DNA from: Lentzea aerocolonigenes
GTDB lineage: Bacteria > Actinomycetota > Actinomycetes > Mycobacteriales > Pseudonocardiaceae
NCBI RefSeq assembly: GCF_000974445.1
Contig: NZ_BBOJ01000018.1
Span: 62,001-126,000 of the forward strand
Direction of reading: 5' to 3'
DNA: 64,000 nucleotides
Below the pieces are notes generated by a model. It worked only from the letters and a program-made list of their open reading frames with translations. It did no database searches and was not told the origin of the DNA. Positions 29,536-37,788 of the stretch are shown here, one piece after another (position 1 is the first letter of the stretch; each line of letters begins with the position of its first letter). The position numbers were made by a program, and so were the translations under genes.

Positions 29536-30838
29536 TCAGGCCGTTTTCGCCCGTCGTCCGAGCAGCAGGTCGATCACCAGGAACGCCACCAGGCTGATCC
29601 CCAGCAACGGTACGAACCACCCGACGACCAGCGTGCCGAGGCCGAGACCCACCAGCGCGGCCGGCGGGACCTTGCGCCACTGGCCGCGCGGTGTCGGACG
29701 GCCGAAGCCGCTGGTCGGCCTGCGCTTCCACCACATCCGGTAGCCGAGCAGGACCAGCGTGACGAGCCCGCCGCCGATGAGCAGCAACAGCAACTGGTTG
29801 GGCCACCCGAACAGCACGCCCATGTGCGCGTCGATGCCCCACCTGCTCAGCTTCGCGGCGATCGGGTAGTCGGCGAAACTCACCGAGCTGACCACGGCGC
29901 CGTCCTGGATCGCCACCGCGTCGACCTGTGTGGGCCAGCTGCGGTCGATCTCGGCGACCTTCCAGGCGCCGTCCGGGGTGGTGGGAAGGCTGATCTCGAC
30001 GGGCTTGGCGTCGATGCCCGAGGTGCGTGCGGCCCACAGCACGGTGTCGATGTCACGGTGCCCGGACCCGGACGAGGTGTGCTCGCCGTGTTCGCCGTGA
30101 TCACCGCCGCCGCTGCCGGGCATCTTCAACGACGGCGTGGTCCAGCCGAGGGTTTCGCGCAGCGAGGCGACGTTCTCCCCGGCGTACGCGGACCACGTGA
30201 GGCCCGTGGCGGACAGGAACAACGCGCCGGCCAGCACCCACACGCCGATCAGTCCGTGCGTGCGGGCGCGCTTGCTCTTGCGCGGCCTGGTGATCCACAG
30301 CACCAGGCCGCCCAGCGCGACGATCCACAGCCAGGAGGCGGCGAGCTCGCTGTAGAGGCGGCCGGGTTCGCCGAGCAGCAGGTTGCGGTGCAGCTGGCTC
30401 AGCGTCATGCGCAACGGCAGGCTGCCGCTCGACCCGTAGACGACGAGGTCACCGGTGACCCTGCCGGTGCCGGGATCGACGAAGACCGCCCGGCGTTCGG
30501 ACTCGCCGAGACCCTTCTCGGAGAACAGGACACGGGTCGTGGCACCGGGTTCGGGTGCGGGCCGGACCGCGACGAGTGAACCCTGCGGCGACGTCGCGAG
30601 CGCGGCGTCGATCTGGGCGGAGAGCGGGAGTTGCTGGGAGGAAACGGGAACGCGGAGCTGGTCGGAGTAGACCCACGACTCCAGCTGCGGAGTGAGGGCG
30701 TAGAGGACGCCGGTCAACGCGGCGATGAGCACGAACGGGCCGACGAGCACTCCGGCGTAGAAGTGCAGGCGCAGGAAGAGTCCCCGCCACGCGAAAGACG
30801 TGCGTGACGGAGTGGCTGTGGTGGCTGTGTCGGACATC
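29536..30838 (-). CDS. PepSY-associated transmembrane protein with His-rich loop
   Basis: 433 residues from ATG 30838 (GGAG about 8 bases upstream); a TTG at 30852 is also in frame. The PiuB/PepSY-TM layout is present: helix 1 (RLHFYAGVLVGPFVLIAAL, about 25-45), a periplasmic PepSY region, helix 2 (WLWIVALGGLVLWITRPRKS), helix 3 (LIGVWVLAGALFLSATGLTW), a second extracytoplasmic PepSY region, and C-terminal helices. The His-rich stretch DHGEHGEHTSSGSGHRD (about 245-265) and the membrane-facing His suggest metal or heme handling. Related proteins lie beside siderophore or copper genes and are proposed reductases. The next gene upstream (30904-31416) is probably in the same operon. Confidence 0.85.
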
Positions 30839-30903
30839 TCGGGACACTCCAAATGGGCGTGAACAGGTGCAGGACCGCTGGTCGGCGGCCCTGTGAAGGG
30901 GAT

Positions 30904-31416
30904 TCAGACCTGTTCAGCCGGAGGACCGCGCCACGACAGCACGTCCAGGAAGACGATCGCGGTCGGCACACGCGCGGGCGTGGCGACGACGAGAGGTGCC
31001 GAGGCGGGCAGCGGCACGTGCCTGCGGGGGAGCACCGACGCGACGGCGCGAGCGAGCGCGAGCACCGTGCGTTCGGCCACAGCGAGCACGGCGACGGTCA
31101 GCGCGGTGGCCACGACGTGCGAGGCGACCATGCGCGACGGGTCGGGTTCGTGCACGTGCCGGGACGCGGCGAGCGACAGCATGAGGTGCATCGCGAGCTG
31201 TCCGCCGCCGACCACGACGAGCAGCCGAGACGGAGTGAGCTCGTGCCGAGCGAACCCGGTCGTCGCCCACGTCAGCAAGGCCACGAGCGAGACGACCAGA
31301 CCGGCGTCCGGCAGGTGACCGTCCGCGTCCGTGTGCGCGAGCACGGCGAGCGCCCCGGTGACGACGCCGACAGCAGCACAGCGCGCACGGCGCAGCGGAG
31401 CTGTCGGCAGGGTCAT
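30904..31416 (-). CDS. small integral membrane protein, likely partner of the PepSY protein
   Basis: 170 residues from ATG 31416 (MTLPTAPLRRARCAAVGV). Four to five hydrophobic helices are visible (about 12-30, 42-58, 65-85, 95-115, 150-165), with conserved-looking His in a loop (ASRHVHEPDPSRMVASHV). It ends 65 bases before the PepSY start and is in the same direction. I do not recognise a named family. His-containing loops and the neighbour suggest a role in metal (copper or iron) transport or reduction; this is inference only. No clear ribosome site precedes the ATG, so a leaderless transcript is possible. Confidence 0.6.
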   Translation of the reverse strand: MTLPTAPLRRARCAAVGVVTGALAVLAHTDADGHLPDAGLVVSLVALLTWATTGFARHELTPSRLLVVVGGGQLAMHLMLSLAASRHVHEPDPSRMVASHVVATALTVAVLAVAERTVLALARAVASVLPRRHVPLPASAPLVVATPARVPTAIVFLDVLSWRGPPAEQV

Positions 31417-31486
31417 GCACCGCAGCCTAGCTGGCAAATCGCCGGAAACCAGCTGTACGAATGTTCGGGAGAAACGGTTCAATGCG

Positions 31487-31888
31487 GTGGTGATCTCGTA
31501 CAACACCGATGTCAGCGAACTCAGTGAGGATGATCTCGCCGGGTTCTTCGTGGGCTGGCCTGCACCGCCGTCACCCGCCCAGCACCTCGCCGTGCTGCGC
31601 GGGAGCTACCGCGTGGTGGTCGCGCGCTCGCAGGACGAGGTCGTCGGCTTCGTGAACATGATCAGCGACGGGGTGCTCACCGCGTTCATCCCGTGGCTGG
31701 AGGTGCGGCCGGAGTTCCAGGGACAGGGCATCGGCACCGAGTTGATGCGCCGGGTCCTCGGCGAGGCGGAGCACCTCTACTCCGTGGACCTCGTGTGCGA
31801 CGAGGAGCTGCGGCCGTATTACGAGCGCCTCGGCATGGTCGCGCTGACCGGGATGATCGTGCGCAACCGCGCCGCGTGTGAAGGCTAG
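31487..31888 (+). CDS. GNAT family N-acetyltransferase
   Basis: GTG at 31487 or 31490 gives 133 residues (VVISYNTDVSELSEDDLAGF); the longer upstream frame has no actinobacterial look. The acetyl-CoA binding motif A is LEVRPEFQGQGIGTELMRRVL (about residues 70-90), with Q/RxxGxG as QGQGIG, and motif B follows (YYERLGMVALTGMIV). GNATs acetylate amines of small molecules or proteins using acetyl-CoA in the cytoplasm. It is divergent from the membrane-protein gene and its TAG stop overlaps the stop of the convergent neighbour through the shared palindrome CTAG at 31885-31888. Confidence 0.85.
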   Translation: MVISYNTDVSELSEDDLAGFFVGWPAPPSPAQHLAVLRGSYRVVVARSQDEVVGFVNMISDGVLTAFIPWLEVRPEFQGQGIGTELMRRVLGEAEHLYSVDLVCDEELRPYYERLGMVALTGMIVRNRAACEG

Positions 31889-32193
31889 ATCCCTTCGAGG
31901 TCCAGCGTCTGCTGGTGCGGGCCGCCGGTGAACGAGCTCGTGAGCAGCCCGGCGGACCGGCACCGCCCGCACGACACGGGTGAGGTCGTCGGCTTGAACC
32001 GGGTGAAGTCCCAGCTGCCCGTGCCGACGTGACAGCCGGGGCCGGGCACCTCCAGCCCGAGCCAGCCCTGCAGCCGCACGGCGTGCACGACGTCGGATCC
32101 GTCGAGATATCCGTTGAGCCGTCCCGCGAACCGGTTGCGCGCCTCCTCCGCGGGCGCGCTGAGTGCCTCCTGCAACACCGAAATGCCGTTCAT
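31885..32193 (-). CDS. small Cys-containing protein of unknown function
   Basis: 102 residues from ATG 32193. Not recognised. The N-terminal half is helical (ALSAPAEEARNRFAGRLNGY). The C-terminal half has Cys at CHVGTGSWDF and a CxxC pair in SCGRCRSAG, which could bind zinc or form a disulfide. It lies 15 bases after the PadR gene in the same direction and is probably in its operon, so it may be under PadR control. Codon use resembles the neighbours, supporting a real gene. Confidence 0.6.
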   Translation of the reverse strand: MNGISVLQEALSAPAEEARNRFAGRLNGYLDGSDVVHAVRLQGWLGLEVPGPGCHVGTGSWDFTRFKPTTSPVSCGRCRSAGLLTSSFTGGPHQQTLDLEGI

Positions 32194-32208
32194 GGACCCG
32201 ATTCAACC

Positions 32209-32781
32209 TCACGGGGACGCGTCGAGCCGCGCACCACGCCGCTCCAGCACCGCGAGGCAGCGCGCGCACCACCGCACGTTGTCCCGCTCGAACGACAAGC
32301 CTCGCAACAACGTCAGGTACGGCCCGACCCGTTCGGCGGTGGTCAGGAACTCCTCCTCGGTGCGGCCGTCGAGCAGTTTGGCCCTGAGGCGTTCGTACCG
32401 CGTGATCTTCGCCTCGGCCCACTGCTTGCGCTCGCGGATCGAGGCCTTCACCGCCTCGGTGTCACCGGAGTCCGCGGCCAGCACCGCCACCAGCAGCTCG
32501 TCGCGGATCGCGGTGGGCTTGTGCGGTTCGCCGGTGAACCTCGTCAGCTCCTCGCGACCCTTGGGTGTGAGGGAGAACAGCCGTTTGTTCGGCCTGCGCT
32601 CCTGCTCGACCGTGCGCGCCGCGACCAGCCCGTCGGCCTCCATCCGGTCCAGCTCGCGGTAGAGCTGCTGCGGCGTGCACATCCAGAAGTTCGCCACGGA
32701 CGCGTCGAACGCCTTGGCCAGGTCGTAGCCGGACGCCTCCCCGTCGAGCAGGGTGGCCATCACGGCGTTGCGCAGCGACAT
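32209..32781 (-). CDS. PadR family transcriptional regulator
   Basis: 190 residues from ATG 32781. The winged helix-turn-helix is typical (MSLRNAVMATLLDGEASGYD, then TPQQLYRELDRMEADGLV) with wing RRPNKRLFSLTPKGREEL. The C-terminal dimerisation domain (Vir_act_alpha_C type, about 90-180) contains the RWCARCLAVLERR end. PadR repressors bind small aromatics or antibiotics and often regulate a divergent gene. Here the divergent partner is an NTF2-like protein, with a palindrome between them (separate entry). Confidence 0.9.
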   Translation of the reverse strand: MSLRNAVMATLLDGEASGYDLAKAFDASVANFWMCTPQQLYRELDRMEADGLVAARTVEQERRPNKRLFSLTPKGREELTRFTGEPHKPTAIRDELLVAVLAADSGDTEAVKASIRERKQWAEAKITRYERLRAKLLDGRTEEEFLTTAERVGPYLTLLRGLSFERDNVRWCARCLAVLERRGARLDASP

Positions 32782-32809
32782 ATCAGCAGGTTACGGTGCT
32801 TCGACCTAG

Positions 32810-32821
32810 TCAACAAGTTGA
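32810..32821. promoter_or_regulatory. candidate PadR operator
   Basis: TCAACAAGTTGA is an inverted repeat (TCAAC-2-GTTGA) in the 57-base gap between the divergent PadR and NTF2-like genes, 29 bases from the PadR start and 18 from the GTG of the other. Position supports a shared operator; binding is not shown. Confidence 0.5.
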
Positions 32822-32838
32822 GTATGTGAGGGTCTGCT

Positions 32839-33234
32839 GTGAACGCATTCCGCAAGGCAGTCGAGGCACGCGACACCGACGCCATGGCGGCCTGCCTGGC
32901 CGAGAACGTGGTGTTCACCAGCCCTGTCGCGTTCGCCCCGTACCCCGGCAAGCCGATCACCGCGGCGATCCTGCGCGGTGTGCTGCGGGTGTTCGAGAAC
33001 TTCCGCTACGAGCGCGAGATCGCCGACGGCGTCAACCACGCGCTCGTCTTCCGCGCCGAGATCGGCGGCAAGGAGATCCAGGGCTGCGACTTCCTGCACC
33101 TCGACGCCGACGGGCTGATCGACGAGTTCACCGTGATGGTGCGGCCGCTGTCCGGCGCGCAGGCACTGTCGGAGGCGATGGCGGCGCAGTTCGAGCAGAT
33201 CAAGGCCGAGGCGATGGAGGCGTACAACTCCTGA
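32839..33234 (+). CDS. NTF2-like/SnoaL-type small protein
   Basis: 131 residues from GTG 32839. The sequence fits the cone-shaped NTF2 fold: an N-terminal helix with FRKAVEARDTDAMAACLAE, then NVVFTSPV, an internal hydrophobic core (YEREIADGVNHALVFRAEIG), and DADGLIDEFTVMVRPL at the last strand. Members act as isomerases, cyclases or ligand binders. Catalytic residues are not conserved enough to pick an activity. It is divergent from PadR and ends in TGATCA, a palindrome holding back-to-back stop codons with the next convergent gene. PadR is a likely repressor. Confidence 0.8.
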   Translation: MNAFRKAVEARDTDAMAACLAENVVFTSPVAFAPYPGKPITAAILRGVLRVFENFRYEREIADGVNHALVFRAEIGGKEIQGCDFLHLDADGLIDEFTVMVRPLSGAQALSEAMAAQFEQIKAEAMEAYNS

Positions 33235-33702
33235 TCAGGTCAGGTGCCGCAGCAGTGCGAGGTCGTGCAGGTCCCGTTCGCGCGGCTCGTAGCCCTGGTG
33301 GAAGTGGAGCTGCTGCTCGGCCGACAGGCACGGCACGGTGACGCCGAGGATCGTGCCGGTGACGAAGCACCTCGCCGGATAGCGGAACGGTTCGCCCGGC
33401 GTGAGCGACGACTGCTCGGCGCTGCCGTCGGCGGCGAACCGCAGCGGGTGCAGGTCGATCTCCCGGCCGGACGGGTCGGTGACCACGAACCGCACCGGCC
33501 GCCACGACAGGGTTTCCGCGAACCCGAGCCTCGCCAGCGCCGCGAGGACCTGGGGTTCCTGCTCCTCGCGGTGCAGGAGGTCGAGGTCCTCGTGCGGGCG
33601 GGTCTGCCTGCCCGCCAACGCGTCGACGCCCCAGCCGCCGGCGACCCGGACGTCGGTGCCGTCCAGCGCCGCCAGGATCTCGAGCACGTCCTCACCGGTC
33701 AC
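33235..33702 (-). CDS. nucleotidyltransferase-fold protein (aminoglycoside/lincosamide adenylyltransferase-like)
   Basis: GTG 33702 gives 155 residues (VTGEDVLEILAALDGTDVRV); an upstream GTG at 33771 adds an unstructured leader. The nucleotidyltransferase signature is GGWGVDALAGRQTRPHEDLD (about 22-41), combining the GG..D and the Asp pair (ExDxD as HEDLDLL) that bind Mg-ATP. The following core (GREIDLHPLRF) supplies the third acidic residue. Relatives nucleotidylate aminoglycosides or lincosamides and are found as chromosomal homologues of uncertain substrate, so resistance is only a possibility. It is convergent with the NTF2 gene. Confidence 0.8.
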   Translation of the reverse strand: MTGEDVLEILAALDGTDVRVAGGWGVDALAGRQTRPHEDLDLLHREEQEPQVLAALARLGFAETLSWRPVRFVVTDPSGREIDLHPLRFAADGSAEQSSLTPGEPFRYPARCFVTGTILGVTVPCLSAEQQLHFHQGYEPRERDLHDLALLRHLT

Positions 33703-33873
33703 GCCTCGGCACGGTAGTGATCCGGGTGGACTTGGCGCACGCGGATTTGCTGCTGCCTTGGGATTCGGCACGAGCTGCGCCGAAGATCCCGTGCTGCTCG
33801 AACACCTTGCCGTGAAGGGGATTCCGCTGGAGGGCCATGGGCACGCGGACGTGCTCGCCGCGGCCTGACCCGG

Positions 33874-33909
33874 CGGTGACCCGCCGGCGAAAACACCGGC
33901 GGGTCACCG
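33874..33909. terminator. hairpin terminator next to the Ig-like gene
   Basis: CGGTGACCCGCCGG (33874-33887) and CCGGCGGGTCACCG (33896-33909) form a perfect 14-bp stem with loop CGAAAACA, 5 bases past the stop of the minus-strand Ig-like gene. The gap 33703-33914 otherwise holds only an open stretch ending near 33868 that I could not support as a gene. Confidence 0.88.
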
Positions 33910-33914
33910 TGAAC

Positions 33915-36242
33915 TCACTGCTGTGGCACGAAGTACGACCGTTCGAGGTTGCCCGAGACGACACCGTCGGACGTCCGGCTCGACACGGTCAGGGAGAACG
34001 TTCCGCTGGACGACAGCGTCACGGTGAACCGCGCCTTGCCGTCCTCACCGACCGGAACGACCTGCGGCTGGTTGAACGCGATGTTCCACAGGACCTCGCG
34101 CGACCCGGCCAGCGCCGGTGTCACCACGAACTCGATCGGCTCACCCGGCCGTGCCGTCACCGGTCCGCCGTCCGGGTACTGCGGGCTCGTGACGACCGGC
34201 AGCGCCGCCTTCACCTGGAACGCGTAGGACCGCTCGTCCGACTCCACGCCGCCCGCCGTCACACCGATCACGGTCAGGTAGTGGTAACCGGGCTTCTTCG
34301 GTGCCCACTGGACCTGCGTGCCCGTGGTGCTCTGCCACGGCTCGTCGTCGAACTTGTACTTGTACGACACGACAGGCAGCCGCGGCGACGAGAACGTGAA
34401 CGTGCCCGTCTGGCCCGGCGCGCCACCCGGCTCGTACCTGTAGTCGTTGCTCGTCACGTCCGGTGCCGGAGCTTCGGCGAGGAACTCACCGGTGCCCCAG
34501 CCCGAGCGCACACCCGCGGCGTTGAGGCTCGCCACCAGCATGGCGAAGTCGCCCTTCGCGGTGGGCGTGTACTCGAACGTCAGCGACCCGTTCGCGTTGG
34601 CGGGCAACTGCTTCTCCGGTTCGTCACCGACCTTGTACACGTACGACACCACGCCGGTGCGGCGCGTCGTCACGGTGACCGTGCGCGTCTGGCCGACCGT
34701 GCCGTCCCACGGGTCGACGTCGACCTCCGGCCGGAGCTGGTTCACCGAGAACGACCGTTCCGAGACACCGGACCTGGTGCCGGCGGCGTTGACGGTCCAG
34801 ACCTTGATCTCGCGCCGCTCCGCACCCGGTTCGGTGAAGGTGACGGTCTTGCGGCCCGTCCGGTCCTCGGCGACGGGCACGGTCTGCTCGGCGCCGCCGT
34901 CGAGCTGGTAGACGAACTGGGTCGCGCCGTCCTGGTTGGCGGTGAACACGAAGTCGCGCGGCACACCGATCTCGAACAGCGGGACCTGGACGAACGGTGC
35001 TGTCGTGCGCACCCAGAACCGGTAGCTGGTGGTCGGCGAGCGGTGACCCGCCCTGTCGATGCCCGTGACGGAGACGGACAACGGACCGTCCGACGTCGGC
35101 GTGATGCTGACCGTGGCCTTGCCGCCGGGAGCGTCGGCGTTCACCCGGCCCCCGCCGACCCCGACGCCGCTGTACTCGAACGCGACGACGTCCTTGTCGC
35201 CCTTGGCGTCGAAGGTGAAGTCGCCGGGAACGCCCTCGCCGCCGTCACCGGGCGGCCCACCGTTCTCGCGGTAGGTCGTCGACGAGATCGCCGGCGCGGT
35301 GGCGGGCGGCGTGAAGTCGGCGGTGAACTGGCACGGCGCGGACCACTCGGAGGTCGCGAACCCGTCCTCGGTGCGGGCGGCGAACGCGTACACGCCGCCG
35401 TCCTTGACCATGCCCGCCGGGAACCAGCCGTTCAGGTAACCGCTGCCCGCCCACACCAGGCCTGACTCGACCCGTTGCTCGGGCGCGGCCACCGGCCAGA
35501 ACGCCAGCCGGCCCTCCAGCCCGTAGGTGCCGTCGGCGTCGTGCGCGATCGCCGACACGGCCGGCTGAGCGTCGGAGTAGAAGTTCGTTGCAGGGTCACA
35601 TGTTCCGTTGCCGACCTGGAGGTCCGTCGGGACACCGGGCGGCGTGTTGAAGGTCGTGCTGAGCACCGCCGCGGGGTCGTAGGTGCGGCCGTAGGAGACC
35701 TGGCCCTGCACCGGCTCGGCGATCCTCAGCGCGAACGTGATCTCGGTCCGGCCGCGCTCGAGCGCCTTCTTGATCGGCTCGGCGACGTTCCAGGTGACCC
35801 ACGGCGAGACGCAGTCCTGGTTGGCGGTCGGCGCGATGTTCGTGATCTCCCAGGGCTGGTTCGCCCAGGTGATCCGTTCCTGCGGCTTCACGACCCACAG
35901 CTGGGTGGAACGCGGTTTGGTGCAGTCGTTCGCGGCCTTCTCGGGCGTCCTGAGCGATGCCGTGAACAGCTGCGTCCCCTTGAAACGCGACAGGTCGAAC
36001 GTGAAGTAGGACTTGCCGATGTGGTGCCTGTCGTCACGCCAGGCGCCCACCCTCGCATCGCCCGTGGTGATCGACTTGTGCGGCTGCTTGGAGTCCGTGG
36101 TGACCCACCTGGCCGGTGAGAGCGTGGCCCAGTTGGGTTGCTGGGCGGCGTGCGCGGTGCCGGGCACCACCACGACGAGTCCTGCGACGAGCGCGGCGAC
36201 GAGTGCCCCGGCGCCGCGCCAGGGTCTGCCTGAGCTTCTCAT
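33915..36242 (-). CDS. large secreted protein with DNRLRE-like N-terminus and bacterial Ig-like repeats
   Basis: 775 residues from ATG 36242 with GGGGGA just upstream; longer in-frame starts would precede the signal peptide. The signal peptide is GALVAALVAGLVVVVPGTAHA (about 10-30). An N-terminal DNRLRE/CBM96-like domain (about 45-230, RVGAWRDDRHHIGKSYFTFD) is followed by at least five Ig-like modules of about 90-100 residues with repeated motifs such as YRFWVRTTAP, VSYVYKVGDEPE and VSYKYKFDDEPW. The C-terminus SYFVPQQ ends close to a strong terminator. It is probably surface-exposed and adhesive or polymer-binding. The DNRLRE-type domain also occurs in the RHS toxin. It is divergent from an AraC regulator that may control it. 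Confidence 0.8.
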   Translation of the reverse strand: MRSSGRPWRGAGALVAALVAGLVVVVPGTAHAAQQPNWATLSPARWVTTDSKQPHKSITTGDARVGAWRDDRHHIGKSYFTFDLSRFKGTQLFTASLRTPEKAANDCTKPRSTQLWVVKPQERITWANQPWEITNIAPTANQDCVSPWVTWNVAEPIKKALERGRTEITFALRIAEPVQGQVSYGRTYDPAAVLSTTFNTPPGVPTDLQVGNGTCDPATNFYSDAQPAVSAIAHDADGTYGLEGRLAFWPVAAPEQRVESGLVWAGSGYLNGWFPAGMVKDGGVYAFAARTEDGFATSEWSAPCQFTADFTPPATAPAISSTTYRENGGPPGDGGEGVPGDFTFDAKGDKDVVAFEYSGVGVGGGRVNADAPGGKATVSITPTSDGPLSVSVTGIDRAGHRSPTTSYRFWVRTTAPFVQVPLFEIGVPRDFVFTANQDGATQFVYQLDGGAEQTVPVAEDRTGRKTVTFTEPGAERREIKVWTVNAAGTRSGVSERSFSVNQLRPEVDVDPWDGTVGQTRTVTVTTRRTGVVSYVYKVGDEPEKQLPANANGSLTFEYTPTAKGDFAMLVASLNAAGVRSGWGTGEFLAEAPAPDVTSNDYRYEPGGAPGQTGTFTFSSPRLPVVSYKYKFDDEPWQSTTGTQVQWAPKKPGYHYLTVIGVTAGGVESDERSYAFQVKAALPVVTSPQYPDGGPVTARPGEPIEFVVTPALAGSREVLWNIAFNQPQVVPVGEDGKARFTVTLSSSGTFSLTVSSRTSDGVVSGNLERSYFVPQQ

Positions 36243-36346
36243 GTTCCCCCTATGACGAAACGTTCCGTGGATCGTGTCATCCGTCCAACGCCGGGTGGCA
36301 CGGGTTTGTTGATTCCACATCGGACAATTTCGGGAGGTGTCAGCGG

Positions 36347-37309
36347 ATGCGCCCGTCCTGGCGATGGACATCGTCAGGACGGGCGAGGATCGTGCAGCAG
36401 GTGGAGCAAGTCGTCGAAGCGACGGGCTTGGACGCGGCGCATGAGTTGCTGAGCGCGGCATACGGCCGGATGCGGCTCAACGGCGGTGTACGGCGTGCGA
36501 GGCTGCGAATGGCCTCGAGAGCACTCGGGCACGTCCGGTTCGACGAGGTCGACGGTCACATCGGTCTCGAGGTCGACAGCGAGCCGCCCGGTGCGTACCT
36601 GTTCGGGCACCTGGCGGGCGGCCGGATCTGCTACCAGTCGGACGGCGAGGAACGCCGCCTCGTCGCCGGTGACGTGTTCCTCGCGGTTCCTCCGGGCAGC
36701 CCCTACACGGCGACCGCCCAAGACCCGCAGGCGTCGATGGTCGTGCTCAGCCAGGCCGTCGTGGACGAGGTCGCCGAGGACGTCCGGTTCGTGGGCTGCC
36801 GCCCTCTCTCCGCTCGCGCCGCTGCGGCGTGGCGGTCCACCTGCGTCCTCCTGCACAACGAACTGCTGCCGGTGTTCGGAAGCAACCGCCTGGTCGTGGC
36901 GAACGCGACACGTCTGCTGGTGGCCACGACACTGGCCACTTTCCCGAACACCGGGCTGGTGGATCCCACGGCCGCTGATCGGCGCGACGCGCGTCCCCAG
37001 GCTTTGCGGCGCGCCATGGCGTTCATCGAGGACAACGCCGCGTCGGACATCACCGCCGCCGACATCGCGTGCGCCGCCCGTGTGTCCATTCGTGCGATGC
37101 AGCTCGCGTTCCGCCGTCACCTCGACATGACGCCGATGGCCTACCTCCGAAGCGTGCGTCTCTCGTGCGCACACGACGACCTGAAGGCGGGAAACGGTTC
37201 CGTGACCGCGATCGCTGCACGTTGGGGTTACGCCCGTCCGAGTGTCTTCGCGGCCCACTACCGCGCCGCTTACGGCGCTTCTCCGTCGCAAATCCTCCGG
37301 TCACGCTGA
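36347..37309 (+). CDS. AraC family transcriptional regulator
   Basis: 320 residues from ATG 36347, preceded by GGGAGG with a 9-base spacer. N-terminal cupin-like sensing region (about 60-210: GAYLFGHLAGGRICYQSDGE, then LVAGDVFLAVPPGSPY). The C-terminal AraC DNA-binding domain holds two HTHs (TAADIACAARVSIRAMQLAF and SVTAIAARWGYARPSVFAAH, about 235-315), ending with the RAAYGASPSQILR signature. The family activates transcription on binding a small molecule. It is divergent from the Ig-like secreted protein with about 105 bases between starts, so it may control that gene or itself. Confidence 0.88.
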   Translation: MRPSWRWTSSGRARIVQQVEQVVEATGLDAAHELLSAAYGRMRLNGGVRRARLRMASRALGHVRFDEVDGHIGLEVDSEPPGAYLFGHLAGGRICYQSDGEERRLVAGDVFLAVPPGSPYTATAQDPQASMVVLSQAVVDEVAEDVRFVGCRPLSARAAAAWRSTCVLLHNELLPVFGSNRLVVANATRLLVATTLATFPNTGLVDPTAADRRDARPQALRRAMAFIEDNAASDITAADIACAARVSIRAMQLAFRRHLDMTPMAYLRSVRLSCAHDDLKAGNGSVTAIAARWGYARPSVFAAHYRAAYGASPSQILRSR

Positions 37310-37353
37310 CGCGCTTCGCTTTCCCGTGGGTGGGTTCGCTTCCGCTGCTATCG

Positions 37354-37372
37354 CCGCGCTCCGGGAGTGCGG
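37354..37372 (+). terminator. possible hairpin after the AraC gene
   Basis: CCGCGCTC (37354-37361) pairs with GAGTGCGG (37365-37372) with one G-T pair and a 3-base loop. It lies 45 bases after the AraC stop and before the STAS gene. Weak by length, no T-run. Confidence 0.35.
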
Positions 37373-37408
37373 TGAAGTGATGTCCACTTTCTGGCGATGT
37401 GAGGGGTT

Positions 37409-37777
37409 ATGACCGCCTGTGAGACGACTCCGTTCGCCGTGCGGACGCAGCGCTCGGGAACCCGCTTCGTGGCCACCTGCCAGGGCGAGATGGACGTGAC
37501 GACCTGCGACCTGTTCTTCGTCGCGGTGCTGCCCGGCATCACGGACCCGGCCACCGACCGCGTGTCGGTCGACCTGGCCGAGGTGACGTTCCTGTCCGCG
37601 AGCGGCCTGCGCAGCCTCCTGCTCCTGCTGTGCGCCGCGCACTACAACGGCAAGTCGTTCGACCTGCACCGAACCCAGCCCCAGGTGCGCCGAGTGCTGG
37701 ACCTGTTCGGCTTCACCACCTTCAAAGCGGGCCTTGTGTGGGACGCGACCATGTCGCCGAAGGTCCGCCGTCACTAG
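37409..37777 (+). CDS. STAS-domain anti-sigma factor antagonist
   Basis: 122 residues from ATG 37409, with GAGGGG in the leader. The STAS core is VSVDLAEVTFLSASGLRSLL (about residues 50-70), with the phosphorylatable Ser in the SASGL motif, as in SpoIIAA/RsbV homologues. In partner-switching systems an unphosphorylated antagonist binds the anti-sigma kinase and frees a sigma factor. No RsbW-type kinase is adjacent, so its partner is elsewhere in the genome; actinomycetes have many such orphans. Confidence 0.88.
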   Translation: MTACETTPFAVRTQRSGTRFVATCQGEMDVTTCDLFFVAVLPGITDPATDRVSVDLAEVTFLSASGLRSLLLLLCAAHYNGKSFDLHRTQPQVRRVLDLFGFTTFKAGLVWDATMSPKVRRH

Positions 37778-37788
37778 CTTGACCAGCT

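Noticed and set aside
33703-33868. Plus-strand stretch ending in a stop at 33868 that reads as a short C-terminal peptide
   Set aside because: Its upstream part is antisense to the nucleotidyltransferase and there is no start with a ribosome site, so I could not support it as a gene or a named pseudogene.
36116-36347. Upstream extension of the AraC regulator
   Set aside because: The extended frame runs into the divergent gene's start region and has no family similarity; GGGAGG favours ATG 36347.
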